A stretch of DNA of 64,000 bases from Rhipicephalus microplus. Taxonomy: Eukaryota; Arthropoda; Arachnida; Ixodida; Ixodidae. The stretch is from positions 238,624,088-238,688,087 of the forward strand of contig NC_134700.1 of the NCBI RefSeq assembly GCF_043290135.1, in the 5' to 3' direction. Below are positions 30,956 to 43,556 of the stretch, piece after piece. The notes below the pieces were generated by a model that was not told the DNA's origin, did no database searches, and was given only the letters and a program-made list of their open reading frames with translations. Within the stretch, counting starts at the first letter, position 1. Each line of letters opens with the position of its first letter. A program made the position numbers and the translations under genes.

Positions 30956-31198
30956 TGTCAAGTACCAGTGGCAACAAATTAGGAAAGACGACGACTAGCT
31001 ATTTGGAACGATTGAAGCCAGCTTCTTTCGTAAAGCATAAGGTAGTAGCACTATGACTGCAAGATAGAATTATTGACATAGAGAAGAGAATGAATCGTTA
31101 CAAAAGTAGAGAAAACTTGTTCAGCAACACTTAAGCGTATCTACATCTGCATGCGTATTTTCAATGCGCCCTACTACTTCCTACAAGCACACTGTCAG

Positions 31199-31486
31199 TT
31201 AAACACAGACTTCACTCGAGATTTTATCACCTTGCCAAGACCGAAACCGTCGCTGTTCGTACTTGTACTCGAATTGGTGCATCTCGATCAGGTGCTTCAG
31301 AGGCGGTTCGCGAAAATGGTATGTGACATTAGGGCGCTGGTCGCACTTGAAGCTACCCCGGCTACCGATAGGCACATGTATAGAATGAACTGCGCGGCTG
31401 TGGCGCGTCAGGTTCGAACTCTTGACAAATGCCTTGCCACACGTTTCACAAGTGTAACGCGGACATGTTGCTTCATTGGGGCTCAT
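31199..31486 (-). CDS. C2H2 zinc-finger exon, second finger degenerate
   Basis: On the minus strand the frame reads MSPNEATCPRY, then CETCGKAFVKSSNLTRHSRA with a complete Cys2-His2 arrangement (C-x2-C-x12-H-x4-H). A second finger-like unit, FKCDQRPNVTYHF, ends KHLIEMHQ. Its expected second Cys is Arg, so it probably cannot bind zinc. The frame ends at TGA or another stop at 31199. An acceptor-like ...AACCTATAG lies just upstream of the ATG, so this could be a last exon rather than a whole gene. It is either a single-exon remnant of a zinc-finger gene or a pseudogene. Confidence 0.55.
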   Translation of the reverse strand: MSPNEATCPRYTCETCGKAFVKSSNLTRHSRAVHSIHVPIGSRGSFKCDQRPNVTYHFREPPLKHLIEMHQFEYKYEQRRFRSWQGDKISSEVCV

Positions 31487-32046
31487 GTTTTCTATAGGTT
31501 AACGGCCAGGCAGTCGCTGCCGCATATGCAATGCACGTTTCAGCTCGTCTTACTTCTTTTACGCAAACCGCGATAATTTGTACACATACATCCTGCAAAC
31601 CCTATCGTGCTGTTGATACCACTGACACTGCGTGTTTTGAGCCACAACCTGTTTCTTTAAGCTTTGTGGCTGCTCAAGTTTATTATCAATAATTACGTTT
31701 TTATTTAATAAATAACCTTACGCAATAAAACGTTTCTTAGTATATCAGTTATGGTTGAAGTGAAATAAATTTATTATTAACAAAGTTGTAACAGAGAGCT
31801 TGCTGGCTTCGCCGCTTGTGGTGCGTCGAGCGCAAGCTAAGCGATAAACCAAATGGTGTTCCATGTAGGTGTTCTTCTGTGGGTAAACCATAAACATACG
31901 CACTTCATCGGGCGCTGTGGTGGTCGTAGCTAAGCGACTGCCTGCGGGCGTCGGAAGTAGATAATGGGTGTTGCGATGGCGGTGTGTGATGAAATGGCTC
32001 GCACGTTTAGTTACTAAGCGTGCGCACAATGCTTGTCGGCGGCGGT

Positions 32047-32154
32047 ATGTCGTCGCCTAAAGTGAGCAAGAAACATGGCAAGCGTCACCACCACCATCGA
32101 AGACACCACCATCACGGGCACAGCAGTGTCCTCGCCAGCCTTGAAACGTCTCAG
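32047..32154 (+). CDS. Tamalin/GRASP/CYTIP-like scaffold protein, exon 1
   Basis: The first coding exon gives MSSPKVSKKHGKRHHHHRRH followed by further His and then SSVLASLETSQ. The donor at 32155 is GTAAGT, and the exon ends in phase 0. An in-frame ATG 18 bases upstream (32029) could add six residues; I prefer 32047, with GGCGGT before ATG. The assignment to this gene rests on strand, phase compatibility with exon 2 at 37553 and lack of any other nearby first exon. It has no motif of its own. The N-terminus is unusually His-rich. If exons 1-5 join as listed, about 261 residues are present in the window. Confidence 0.65.
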
Positions 32155-35100
32155 GTAAGTGCTGCAGAGAAGGGAGGCGTATGCGCGCATCAGATGTTTC
32201 TCTTTCGCACTGTCTAGCGCTAATTTCTTCAATGTGTTCTACGCTGTGAAGCAAGTGTAAAAACACTTGCTACACTCACTCGTCAAAGGGCGAAAGCATT
32301 GATCACGAATTATTCTTTTCCGCAATGTGTGCGAGGTGATTGCACCCTAAATTTTCGAAGGTGACGTGTTGTATTTTGTTAGTTTCCTTTCTTCATTGGA
32401 TTAATTTGAGGCCCGCTTAATTAGACGAATCATACGCTGGTGTTTACTGCTCATTGCGCACCGAAGCCGTGTCTCTGCCGAAGTGAGTTGGCGAGTTTTC
32501 AGGTGTTGCTTTATACCGCAGTTGCCCGGCAGGTTATGTAACCACATCGGCGTATGCCCTTATCGCACTAAAGCGGCATCGGGTGAAGGACGTGGAGCTT
32601 CTTCTCACAGTGCCATACAGAGGTCGGTTCCGAAACAGCCGCTACCCGTTTTTTGTTGCACTGACGCAAAAACTGTCCGTCGCTCCTCACGCTTCGCTTG
32701 CCACCAAGGCCGGATCCCCACCAGAGTAGCTTCAATAGGCGCGCATTCGCGTGCAGGCGAAAAATACCAGCACAGGCACACAAAAGCGCTTGGCTATGTG
32801 CCAGAAACACAGCTGCTACTTGGGGCTAATCGCGGGCTCGCAGGAGATAATTAGGTAGGCGGTGATGGGGCAACCGCAATACAAGAGCTCCGCACGACAA
32901 CGCAGTATTGTGCGTTGCGCCTTGACCTGTTGGCCGCTTGCGAATCGTCGTTATGGTGTCCCAAGACTCAGAGGTATACACCTAGCAACTTGCCGGGTTC
33001 TTTGCTCGCTACAGTAGTACGAACGATGTTTCGAAGGCGAGGGGTGTGCTGACGCAAGTCGGCAGGCGTGATACCGGGGTCGTAATCCGATCACCCTGAA
33101 GTTCTTGTTGTATCGCTGTCGAATTAGGTTGTATACAGGCAGCGTTGCTCTGCTGATAGGAAGGGTGAAAGAGTGTCTTTGCTGGCGGCGAGCTGCGCGC
33201 GTGACCCTGGTGTCAAGACGCTGGAATAGAGCCAGTGGCCTTGCGTTGTGGTCACATGCAGGCATTCTGTTGGCTCCAGCTTCCTGCTGTGATTTTTTTG
33301 CACTCGAAGCATGCGTGGTCCGCAGAAAGTGAGCGTGGTGCGTACATTTTCCTTGTGTGCCACCTCTCTGCTTGTACTTGCCGAGGTGCTGAACGTAAAA
33401 CACCGTGATAAATTTTTAACATATTCGTGGCTGACTTCGAAGGGCCCTTAACATAAATTTGTTTCACAGCCGAAAAAGCGCTTGCGTTAAATGAATAGCG
33501 CACCAACCTGGCCCATCAGTGTATATATTTTTAATGTTATGCATTGTGCTTTACAGCTGTTGTCAGCCGTAAGCCAGATTTTGACACCAACAACAAAAAA
33601 CGTTTTTAAATACGAGTTATGCAGCTGTGCTTGTAGTGGCGGCATATTACGTTTACAGAATGAAATCTGAACAAGCTGTAGAATACTGTAGTAGTAGTCG
33701 CTGTTGGGCTTGTTGGTGCATGTGCGAATTCAATAGTCAATTTCATACCAAAGTCACGACTCACTGAAAACAAAGAAACATGTAGACAGGATGTGCGCTC
33801 ACTTGCAACTGTTTTTTAGAATACTGTTAAGTGGATGCTTTAGTACCATAAAGTTGGGGATACGTAATGGAGTAGTTTTGCTTAGAGAAGCATAAAAATA
33901 AACTGTTTAAAGTAGTGTAGGAAGCATGTCATTTGCAAGAGTGGTAGAGGAGCATCGCCTAAAAAAAGGCAAAGGTGTTTATAACAGATGAACACAGTCA
34001 CATCTTCAAAGGCAAGGGCCTACTGTAGTTCATAACGGTATATACTACCGTCATGATAACCTTGGCAAGAAAAGTTCAATAATATGGTGTCTCTTATTAT
34101 TTTAAATACTGTTTTTGTTTGTAACGTCACAGAAATGTTATCAAGTTTGATTATGTTAGTAATGCAACAATTAAGAAAGCTCTAGACAGGCCATCTACCA
34201 CAGTTTAATAGTTATAGCATGCTGCTGAGTACTAAATTGGAGGTTGACATGACAACTGCTTGATGCAACCACATTTTAAAAGCAGTAAAATACAAAAGAA
34301 CTTGCGAGTTTACTAGGACCTTGTTGGAAAGCCCCAGATGCTCGTGAGTGGCAGAGATATGCTACATAACGTCGGACTCTGCTCAGGCGGCCCTGTGAAA
34401 AACACTGCCACTAGTACCCTCATTGCCGCATCCGCCATAACTGGGTAGTGGAAAGAGCTGTTCGCAAGCGATGCATAAGCTCTCCGCTTCGTTGATGGTG
34501 AGGCGTGGTTTCCTGAAAATCGCGGGCCTGGCAAGCTTCTTCTATTGATCCAGCCTTTCTTGAGAAAAGTATGAAGCTCATCAAAAGAGCTGCAGTTACA
34601 ATGCTTAAGATGTTTCATTTATTTCGGCGTGCTGTAACTCAAAAATTAGGTGAAAGAGAGCAGTGTATGATATCGAGCTTGAGGCAAACACTCCAACGTG
34701 AGTTCTGTAACGCCTAAATGCGTTAAATTTGGGCACACACATGATGCCAAAGCGATGAAGTGCATACACGAGCAATGCATCTTATGATGAGTGGTACGAA
34801 GCTCGCTTTATGTGGCACGAATGGCACTGGAAATTTGTGCCATTGAAGTTGCATTCTTCATTCATCTCTCACTTCCTGTGCATTGAACTGTTTTATTATG
34901 GATTCTAGAATGTTCTGTAGGTGGTTGACCTCCGTTTGTATATATCAACTGCAAGTGGGGATACATGCGCGTGCACTTTCTCTGTGTACAATGAAAAACA
35001 AAACTGAGGCCTCAGAGATAGCTGCCCAGTCATGGAGACCAATGCCAAGGAAATTCTGGTTGTGGTCAAAACCAACATTTTGTGATTTACCTGTATGATG

Positions 35101-37552
35101 TACGTGCTCGCATTTGCTAGTTAAAGCTCGAAATTAGGAGCCTTCAAAGCTTACGTGCCATGCTGCATGGTGGCGACCGCTTCAGATTACCGGTGGTGGC
35201 GTGTGTTATGTTTATCGCAGGCATCTATTGTTGCACGAGGTGCATCATGGTCAAAGGCTGTGTTAGGCATCATATTTCAAGTTATCACGGTTCTCCATCA
35301 AGGCTACTAAAAAAATTAACAGTAGGCCTACGATATCATACCTTCTCATAGGACCGGCTGTGGAGTGTTGTGACTATTATAGAATACTTTGCGAGGGGTC
35401 AAAGACACGACGACAACATTTAATAATAACACAAACTGTTACATAAAAGTTACACGAGCACACAGATACAGAGAGACTAAACTTCTGTGCTTTCCATTCA
35501 CTTAGCGTCTGTCTTTCCACGTAGCGTCTGGCGCAATTCGCTAAGTCTCGTTCACTGTCTGCTAAATGTTTGTCATCACACCACATATTGGTGTCCTTTT
35601 TGCGGAGCCGAGAAACCACGGCGGTGGCGCCAAGCACAGTTGTACCGTCGTGGTAACACTATAGCCGTAGGTGGGCTCGCGCCTGCCCGAGACTGAGACT
35701 CCATAAGTCCGTTTTTTTCTTTGTTTTTTTTTTTCTTTCTTTCTTGTCAGCCCACCTTCGCTATGTGCCCCCCTCCAAGTGAGGAACACATATATGTAAA
35801 GAAAAGACACAACATGGAGAACGCGAGTAATTTGCTCACCCAACACATTTGCAACGGCCTATATCTAGCGTTCTCGTTTTTCTGCTTTGTGAAACCTATG
35901 GAAATTTGTAAAACTGAAATCATATAGGTCAATGGCAATGCGCAACGTAACGGTAGCATTGACTGAGGTCTTTCTTCGTAGAGCACGGCCGCAGATGTTG
36001 AGTCTGCTCGATTGTTTTCACCTTCGTTCTGACGAGTCATTCAGCAAGCACTTCTGGCAGTTCGGATGGTTGGAGTAGCGGAGAGCAGTTTGTAGCTCTT
36101 TTTTTGTGTGTTCAATGCGCAAACACACTTAATATTTAGCCTAATCGTTGTTTCACATGCGCTAGTTGCACCTGGTTGCACAGCAAACTGTGTAAGGGAG
36201 TCGGGCTTTGCGCTACACAAAACTGCGTTGATAGGCGGCGCTACATGTCTGCAAAACTCCATAGTCTGATGGCTATCCACCCTTTTATGGAGAGGAGGAT
36301 TTCTTCCTTTCTGGGCTGTTGCACGAAAGTACAAAAGCAGACGTCAGAGCCTCGGCAGTGCATTTTTGGGCGGATCGTGTGCACTGACAACAGCCTAGAG
36401 ATAGAGAGAACTATGGCAGCGCCCAGGGAGCCTTGAGTTAAAGAAGTATATGCGTTGGTAGAGTGTATTAAGAAGGGAGTTTTTATTATGTGTACCATGG
36501 GGTAACTAAGCTGTATTGTTCTGGGAGGGAAATTTGTATAGCTCCGTTATGATTCATAGAAAGGGGCATTTTTATACAGCGAACTTCGTGTCCAAGATAT
36601 GATGAAGCAGTGTTGTGACATAAATGTCCCCTGGTTGATGCTATGATGATGCTAGTGAGCAATAGCAGGCAGGCCCTATTTCGCTAAGTGCCATGGGGAA
36701 AATTATGTATTATAGATTAAGTTCAAAGATTGAAAGTAATTTTAATTGAAATTCCAGGTATTCTGTGAGTCTAACTCATGCCATGAACACTTCTGAGTGA
36801 TTCACTAGCAACTGTAGCATAGAAACAAGTGCACAAATGGATGGACAAGATGTCAAGCACAGGTGACTGTGATGCAGAGGTAGCCAGGGCCTGCGCAATA
36901 GATGTGAGAAGGAAAATAAGAGGGAGGGCATCGCATTCTACACATGGGCGACTACGCATTCTATTAGTGCAAAGGCATAAGGTAGCTATGATAGGTGCAG
37001 GTGCAGCTGTTGCAGAGTCTGCTCAACCGGTACGCCTTTATTTCCGCTGCGTATTATTCTTTACCGATGAATGTTTTCATAACTTTTGGGCCAAAATCGC
37101 ACATAATTTTATTGATGTTAATATCTGTTGTGCACATTGCTTATTTGGTAAGGAGAGAGAGCACAGTGCAAATGTCAGCTAATGTAGGCATGCTTGGATA
37201 ATGATCAAGATATCTCTTTGTGAATGTGCCAGGGATGAGAAACTCACATTTGTCACTTAATTTGATCTTGTGTCAGCTCTATTTTTTTTTTCACTGTTTT
37301 AAATTTTACAGGATTATATGCCGCAGTACTCCATAAAGCACCATTTGTAATCATCCTTAAGCACAACTCCATGCGACATACATAGCCAGCACGAATAGCA
37401 AAATATGAGAACATGAGCCAACCTGGTTCTGGCTAACCCAAAAGATATCGGGTCTCTAATGGTTTTACTATTTTTGCTTTGCTCATATTAATAGTCCAGT
37501 TGTATCTTTGCACTTTATTGGGCCATCAGTAATAAAAGGCTTTACATTTCAG
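32155..37552 (+). other. Intron 1 of the scaffold gene
   Basis: 5.4 kb from GTAAGT to TTTACATTTCAG. No gene recognised inside. A stretch at about 35390-35720 has CCACGGCGGTGGCGCC-like GC content and may belong to an unidentified repeat. Confidence 0.6.
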
Positions 37553-37672
37553 CACCAAATCCTGGAGAGGGTGAAAAATGACAGGGTGATAGTAACTGGC
37601 CCGGATGAAGACCGTCGCCGGAGAACCATCATCGTGGAAAGACGCAAGGGCTCCTTTGGATTTACACTGCAG
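37553..37672 (+). CDS. Tamalin/GRASP/CYTIP-like scaffold protein, exon 2 (start of PDZ domain)
   Basis: A 120-base exon between TTTACATTTCAG and GTTACA, phase 0 at both ends. It encodes [32 protein letters not shown] and GSFGFTLQ. The last block is the first strand and carboxylate-binding loop of a PDZ domain; SFGF stands where GLGF is usual, as in tamalin and CYTIP, which have TFGF. These vertebrate proteins also have charged residues followed by a hydrophobic VLEK/IVLE strand at the same place. The protein would recruit ARF-GEF or receptor partners at membranes; this is inferred from the vertebrate family. Confidence 0.88.
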
Positions 37673-38252
37673 GTTACACTGCTTCTATTGAGCACTATGT
37701 TTACAAAATGCATTTGCTTTGCTTGATTTCTGCACTTCGTTGCCTTTGTTGAATGTGATAACATGGCTCCAGTACTTGTGTGAGAGATATAAATTGTTGA
37801 TGCATGTGCACTGTTTCATCTTTCTATGCAGTTTTAAATTAATCGATTGACTCTAGATCTGCAGAAAGATGGCACAGTATGATTCTGAAGGCGTTGGATA
37901 AAAATGTTGTGCCTAGAGTTCGGACTGGTCACTCAGCAAGTTTTTTCTGTATATGGCTTCGAAAAGCATGCCAAGGTATGAAAATGTGCCTTCTTTATTG
38001 TAATAAAAGACTGGTCTTGTAAACACAAACACAATAAAGAACTCAAGACATCTCAAATACAGTTTAACAACTATGAAAAAAATGTTTCGTAGGTATTCCT
38101 TAAATTCATTACGTATCTCATAGGCTGGGAGTTAGACATGACCTTAAGGTTGTTCTCACGGCTGCCTGTAAGCCAGCTAGGATATGTGACGCTGCGTATA
38201 GAAGAGTGAGCTAGTAATAGGCCAGAAACAGACTGAAGTTGGGTTCATAAAG

Positions 38253-38408
38253 CATGCCAACAAATTCACTGATTTTCGTACAGGAGGAGTGTATGAAGTT
38301 TCTGTTAGGTGCGGCCACATCTGTGTAGGGCAAACAAGCTGCCATGTGAAGCAGAGATTAGTGGAAGTGGCAGTTCACCATCTAATCTTTTGTTACGTCG
38401 AAAGAATG
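38253..38408 (+). pseudogene. Penelope-like element GIY-YIG endonuclease fragment
   Basis: The frame reads ANKFTDFRTGGVYEVSVRCG, then HICVGQTSCHVKQRLVEVAV. This fits the start of the GIY-YIG domain of Penelope-like retroelements. There VVYEIPLSCG is followed by YIGQTGR and a conserved Arg/Asn-rich helix. Here the GIY is replaced by GVY and YIG by CVG. The fragment is short, with a stop at about 38406-38408, and no reverse transcriptase is seen upstream. Confidence 0.65.
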
Positions 38409-38664
38409 TAAATGCACGTAAAAATTCGGTGAATGCGCAGTTTTGTGTTGGCACAGTAATGAAACTCTTCTAATGTATAGCAGTGGTAGCACACACTTGA
38501 GCCAGGCAGTGTTTAATTCGCATAAAAGAAGAAATCGAATGCCTTAACAGTTACCTTTCAAGTAGACCCGCACGTGTGCTGGATTGATGGGTATCTCTTG
38601 ATGTCTGGGCATGGGCAGATAAGTTAGTCTTTTTTTTTTTCTGCTGTTGTGGGTCATTGCTGTC

Positions 38665-38722
38665 AATGCATGCATGCATGCATATATATGTACATACATA
38701 CATACACACATACATACATACA
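38665..38722. repeat. CATG/TACA-rich microsatellite
   Basis: Successive CATG, AT and CATA units form an impure tetranucleotide repeat. Confidence 0.9.
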
Positions 38723-39123
38723 TCTTCAACATAAATGCAAGCTGAGTTTCAGGGTCGCAATCGAATCTACCCTCACCCGACTAGTTTTTAGCCCATATCG
38801 AACTGTGCTTCTAAATACATGGTAGCTTTCCTCTGTACACTAGCAGTGCTGTTGCACAGTAAAGATACAGTAAGGATTGATGTCTCTTCGGTTTTTGCCT
38901 GGACAGGGATGTTAGATCCTATGAAGAAACAGCATTTACCATATCCTCTTGCGTTTTAAGGCAGAGCTGTTCACGCCGACAGTCCATTCGAAGCAAGCAG
39001 TATCGTGAACCAACACATTCTTTTTTCATCCACTTAATCTTGTACTTCACTCTCGGAGCGTATGCGTCAGCTTGTCCGGTGGTGGGTGCAATAACTATGG
39101 TGGGCAAGAGAACAGGATAAAAA

Positions 39124-39755
39124 TTGGCCCCGTATCTGGATGTTATACTGCAAATGTCGTCGAAAGACGATAGTCTTGCGTCTGTAGAGAGTGAACAAAA
39201 GATTTATTTGACGCTTCTGCGCCAGAAAATCGGTGAATGGCATTCTGTAGGCGAGCGCATCAAGTCACCTCACACGTGAGGCATGAGCGCCATCTGGCAG
39301 TTATCTTGAAAAACGAAGTGCACACGGCGTGCGCGCCCTTCTCGGAGGTGGTAAGGTGTAGAACGCAAGGCGATGGGTAGGTGCCACCACCGTGCCGTCT
39401 TAAGCAAAGCGTGGGAAACACTCGCATTTTCGTGTAAGCGTTGCAGCGTGATAAGCGCTACGGTCCTTAGAATTACTTATAAATTCCTTTTCTAGTAAAC
39501 AGGCACACATACAAACTACTCACCTGTTGTTATAGTTCCTCAGATATGTGCAATAATTGCTTTTTAATTGACTATTGCATAAGTATAAATGTTGAACCTT
39601 GAGCAATATTGGTAGGTGCTGCAGATGGGGTTGGCGGTTTGGGTTAAATGCCGTTTAAACTTAAGGGCATCAAAAAGGGTGGACAAACAGACAAATGGAC
39701 AGATAGACCAAAATTTTTTCGTCGAAGGTCTCCAAGAAAAACTATAGTCTTTCAA
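39124..39755 (+). repeat. Unclassified dispersed repeat, copy C
   Basis: It begins TTGGCCCCGTATCTGGATG and ends CCAAGAAAAACTATAGTCTTT. It is the same family and order as the copies at 11630-12770 and 17100-18108, and is uninterrupted. Shared landmarks include CAAATGTCGTCGAAAGACG, ATCTGGCAGTTATC, GTAGAACGCAAG, TTGAGCAATATTGG and GGTGGACAAACAGACAAATG. Confidence 0.8.
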
Positions 39756-40624
39756 AGAAAAACAAAGTCCACCCAGCTCCAGACTTTACAATCCTTGGCT
39801 TAGCAATCTCATTTACATGGATAAAAAATTTGGCATACCTTGCACTAGGAGTGCAGCACTAGATAAACGACGGACACTAACCACCACCCGGTAACAGTTG
39901 GCTGAAAATGACGAACTCCCTTGATGCTGTGGCACCTACCTGCATTGAACTTGAGCGTGGGCTAATGGGACAATGTATAATTTAGTCAAACTGGGTTACT
40001 ATCTAAGAGTGATTTGGTAATGCCTCGTAAGAAAAACTTCAAAAACAAGCATCACCCTGCAAAACTTGCGAAAAACCAAGCGTAATTTTGCAAAAGTCGG
40101 GACCAGCTAGATGCATGTCAGCTTCACATTTTTTCTAGTATTGGGCCACTATTGCTATTTTTTTTTTTAACTCCTAAATACAAATCAGAAGTGTTCCTCA
40201 TGAGTTAAACTCAATATGAAAAAGTCACTGCATACTGTTGGTGGCTACTTTCACTTGAACGACTTTTTCACTCAAATGTGTGTTACGCCGGGCATGGTAC
40301 TAGGAGATGCCTTTCTGCAAAAAGGATTACTTTCGTAGCTTTTTCTTCCTTCATATTGGTTCAATGAAGTTCATAATTATCATGTAATATTCAAGTAGTT
40401 GCAATTCTTGTTTGAGAACTGGCAGTGTCTCAGGTTCTTGACAAACACGACAAAAACTATGTTACATGTGACAGTGGCATGCATGTTTCAACAATTTTTG
40501 GGATTGTTTGATTGCTCAGCCTTGATAAAGCAAGAGAGGAAGCGAGGGTAAATTTTGAGCATTTATGTAAACATTTGTTAGTTTGGTTTTTACTGTTTGA
40601 CATCGACAATGTTACCTGGTGCAG

Positions 40625-40727
40625 ACGTACGGCATCCACCACAAGCGAGATGGAGAAATCGAACTTATCACATACGTAGACTACGTCGAGTATGACGGGC
40701 CAGCGTTCCGTGCTGGGATGCGTCCAG
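40625..40727 (+). CDS. Tamalin/GRASP/CYTIP-like scaffold protein, exon 3 (middle of PDZ domain)
   Basis: A 103-base exon from CCTGGTGCAG to GTGAGC, phase 0 in and phase 1 out. It encodes TYGIHHKRDGEIELITYVDY followed by VEYDGPAFRAGMRP. TYGIHH matches the TYGLHH hallmark that follows the carboxylate loop in tamalin/CYTIP. PAFRAGMRPG is the usual PDZ turn before the third strand (compare PAQLAGLTPGD in the family). Frame and phase agree with the neighbouring exons. This exon is the strongest single piece of evidence for the family assignment. Confidence 0.92.
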
Positions 40728-41397
40728 GTGAGCTCACCGTTTGTCCGTTAGTGTTGGCTAATTAGTTTGCCAGACTTTCGGCATCAGATCAATAATGCTG
40801 AACTTTAGTAGGGTGATGACACATCTGTTAAATAAGTGCATTTCTCTAACCATATGGGGAACTATAACTCCTGCACTTTTCTCATGACTACAGCCCCCCC
40901 CCCCCCCCCTATTTCGTCTTAGCTATGACACTGTGTAAGTATGCTCCTGAGATTATACATTGTATTAAAGTTTTCTTCAGTAGTTGGATTTTCCTATTAC
41001 TATTTGTACTTTGGTTTAAAAGAACTTTGCAGTCTTTAAAGAAAGTAAGACTCGCATGCTCACTCAAAAGTGAGGTGACAGTGACATTAAAAGAAAACTT
41101 AATTTTTCTATGCAGAGCAAGATGCAAGTTGTGCTGAATTATACAAGCTGTAATACACTTCTGTTATATATGCATTAAGTGAAACATTTAAGCATTGCTG
41201 GGGCATCGTCATGTAAGGTGTTATGCTTCTAAGCTCAAATGCGTGGCTTTGTGTGACCACGTTTTAGGCACTCATTAACCCCAATGCTATGCAAGCATGT
41301 GGTTTGAGGAGGGGGGGAGGGGATTGCCTAGGCATTGTGTAGTCAGCATAGTGTAATGGTAACAGTGAGGGGGCCCATCTTAACAGTGATGTAGCTA

Positions 41398-43556
41398 CAG
41401 TCGAACCCGGGTATATCGAACTCGCCAAAAAACATTAATTAGTTCGATATATGGCATAATTCGATATAGGCCCGGTATAGGTTTTGACACAAAGGCACAT
41501 AACAATCTAGAAGAAAAGTACTTTATTAATATGGTGGCTTACTTGCGTGCCTTACTGGGGAACAAAATAGTCCCGGATTTTTTTCTGTGTCAACGACTTC
41601 GCTGCCTGCGACGGCACGCACGCCTCCACGTTGTCCAAAGAGTCTGAGCAGCTGAGGCCGCAACCTTTCACATTCAAGCAATAGCGCTGGACCAACGCAA
41701 GTGCACTAATCACTTCGGAGGATGTAGGCAATGGGCTGTCGTCGATTTCCATATTGCTGTCACTTTGGCTCGTGGTCGGCACGACGTCTGCAATGTAATC
41801 CTCATCCTGTAATTGGCCCATGATGGGGACATCATTGTCCGCACTGACGAACTCGTCGAATGTCGATCCGTCGATAGTACCCGGGAACTCTGCCAGCTCG
41901 TTCCAAACTTCGGCGGAAACACCTGCGGTGTTTTCAGTGCAGTCAGAATTTGGGGTGTCATCACCAGGCATGCGGAAGCTGGCATGCCTAAAGCAGTTCT
42001 GGATCGTCTACTTCTTGACATCTGCCCACAATCTACTCAACATAAAAATAGCTCCGAGCAAGTCGATCTTAATCTCCCTGCTGACACGAAGGTTCTGCAG
42101 CAGCCTCTCCACAAGGCGCTTCCGATAGCCGGCTTTCATTGCGCGTATAACGCCTTGATCCAGTGGTTGCAGTACAGACGTAGTGTTCGGGGGCAAAAAA
42201 CGCAGCTCGATGTTGCTGAAGGTTGTACTGCAGTGGCGCGATGAACAATTGTCCACGAGCAGGCACACCTTGCGATTTTCCCCTATCAAATCATCATACC
42301 ACGACGATAGCCATCTGCTGAAAAGCTCCCCGGTCATCCACGCTTTTGAGTTTGCTCGGTAGGTAACTGGAAGCGACAGCGCATTTCGAAAACACCGCGG
42401 TGCCGTGCTTTTCCCGATAACCGGAGGTCGAAGCTTTTTCGATCCGTCTAAATTAGCTGCCAACAGCACGGACATACGAGCTTTGTTTGCCTTGCCGCCG
42501 CTTGTCTTGTCGCCACGACACGCAAGTGTCTTGTTTGGCAACATTTGTCAAAATAGAGCGGTTTCATCCGCATTGAAGATATCTTGGGCTTTATATCTTG
42601 CTGCGATATCTCGCCAGTTTTCCTCGAGCCATTTTTCTACGCTGTCCAGGTCCCCCGCTCTGCTTTCACCTGTAATAGCTTTGCCAACGGTGTCATGCCA
42701 TTCTTTGAACCACTGAAGCCAGCCTGAACTGCATTGGAAATCATTCCTGCCAAGCAGAAAAGCAAGGTCCTTGGCTTTCTGCTCGATCATAGGGCCGGAC
42801 ACCTCCCGGGGATGTTTCGCGACCAAACGTCCACAAACCACTTGTAAACGGCCGCTTCAACATCTTCGTACACAGCAGCATGCACACGTCGGGCGCCACG
42901 GGCACCTGGTCTTTTGTCCGACTTGGCCCTGATGCCTGCCTTGTTGTTCAGGATAGTACTCAAGGTGCTCCTTGGAATTTTGTACGCGGCAGCGACGTCA
43001 GACTTCTTTTCACCGTGCTCAACTCGATTGATGATTTCGAGTTTCGCGGCGAACGGCAAATTTTGCCTCTTTGCGCAAGCCATGATGACAGCGCGCCAAT
43101 ACAGTTCACAGAGAACCAATAGGCAACACCACAGACCACGCTGAATCGGCAGCAGCAGGCACACAAGCATAAAGAAAGAAAAAATGGCACTCACTTCTAC
43201 CGCCTCCACGCCTCGGAGAAAGCACGACGGCCTCTGATTGGCTGTAAGCGCTGCGAGCGGGCCAGGATCATTTCTTGGAGGGGGGTGTTCGACCGCGCAC
43301 TACCGGGTCTAACCAACTTTCTCTACGGGTCTAACCAACTTTCCCGGCAGTTTTCCCCGCCACCGCAAGGGAAAGCCAACTTGCTGGGGCACTTTTGAGG
43401 CACATGGAGTTTGATATATCAGTTGTCGTTGCTATTTTCGTTCGACAAAACAGTAACTTTTGCTATATATTCTCAATATAAACTTACCGTGTTAGGAATT
43501 GTTCGATATACGGGATAATTTGACATAAACGGGTTCGATATAGTCGCGCTCGACTG
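41398..43556 (-). mobile_element. Tigger-type DNA transposon, complete but degenerate
   Basis: The ends are inverted repeats: CAGTCGAACCCGGGTATATC on the left and, as complement, CAGTCGAGCGCGACTATATC on the right. TA lies at 41396-41397; the right-hand TA has become CA. The interior encodes a broken CENP-B/Tigger transposase on the minus strand. It is about 2.16 kb. Confidence 0.85.
41552..43083 (-). pseudogene. Tigger transposase, broken
   Basis: The start is the ATG at 43081-43083 (MACAKRQNLPFAAKLEIINR, a pogo-type helix-turn-helix). The CENP-B DNA-binding region follows. A frameshift lies near 42810 and a stop at 42545-42547, just after IFNADETALF (first catalytic Asp). A further stop is at 42008-42010. 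The second catalytic Asp is in CLLVDNCSS, and the third acidic position is in NTTSVLQPLDQGVI. The C-terminus ends KKIRDYFVPQ, typical of Tigger proteins. One frameshift and two nonsense codons make it inactive. It sits antisense in intron 3. Confidence 0.88.

Larger units (their letters stand above)
37673..40624 (+). other. Intron 2 of the scaffold gene
   Basis: 2.95 kb. It contains a Penelope-like fragment (38253-38408), a microsatellite (38665-38722) and copy C of the unclassified dispersed repeat (39124-39755). Confidence 0.75.

Noticed and set aside
43081..43209. N-terminal extension of the Tigger transposase
   Set aside because: It is open by chance. The conserved helix-turn-helix begins just after the ATG at 43083.
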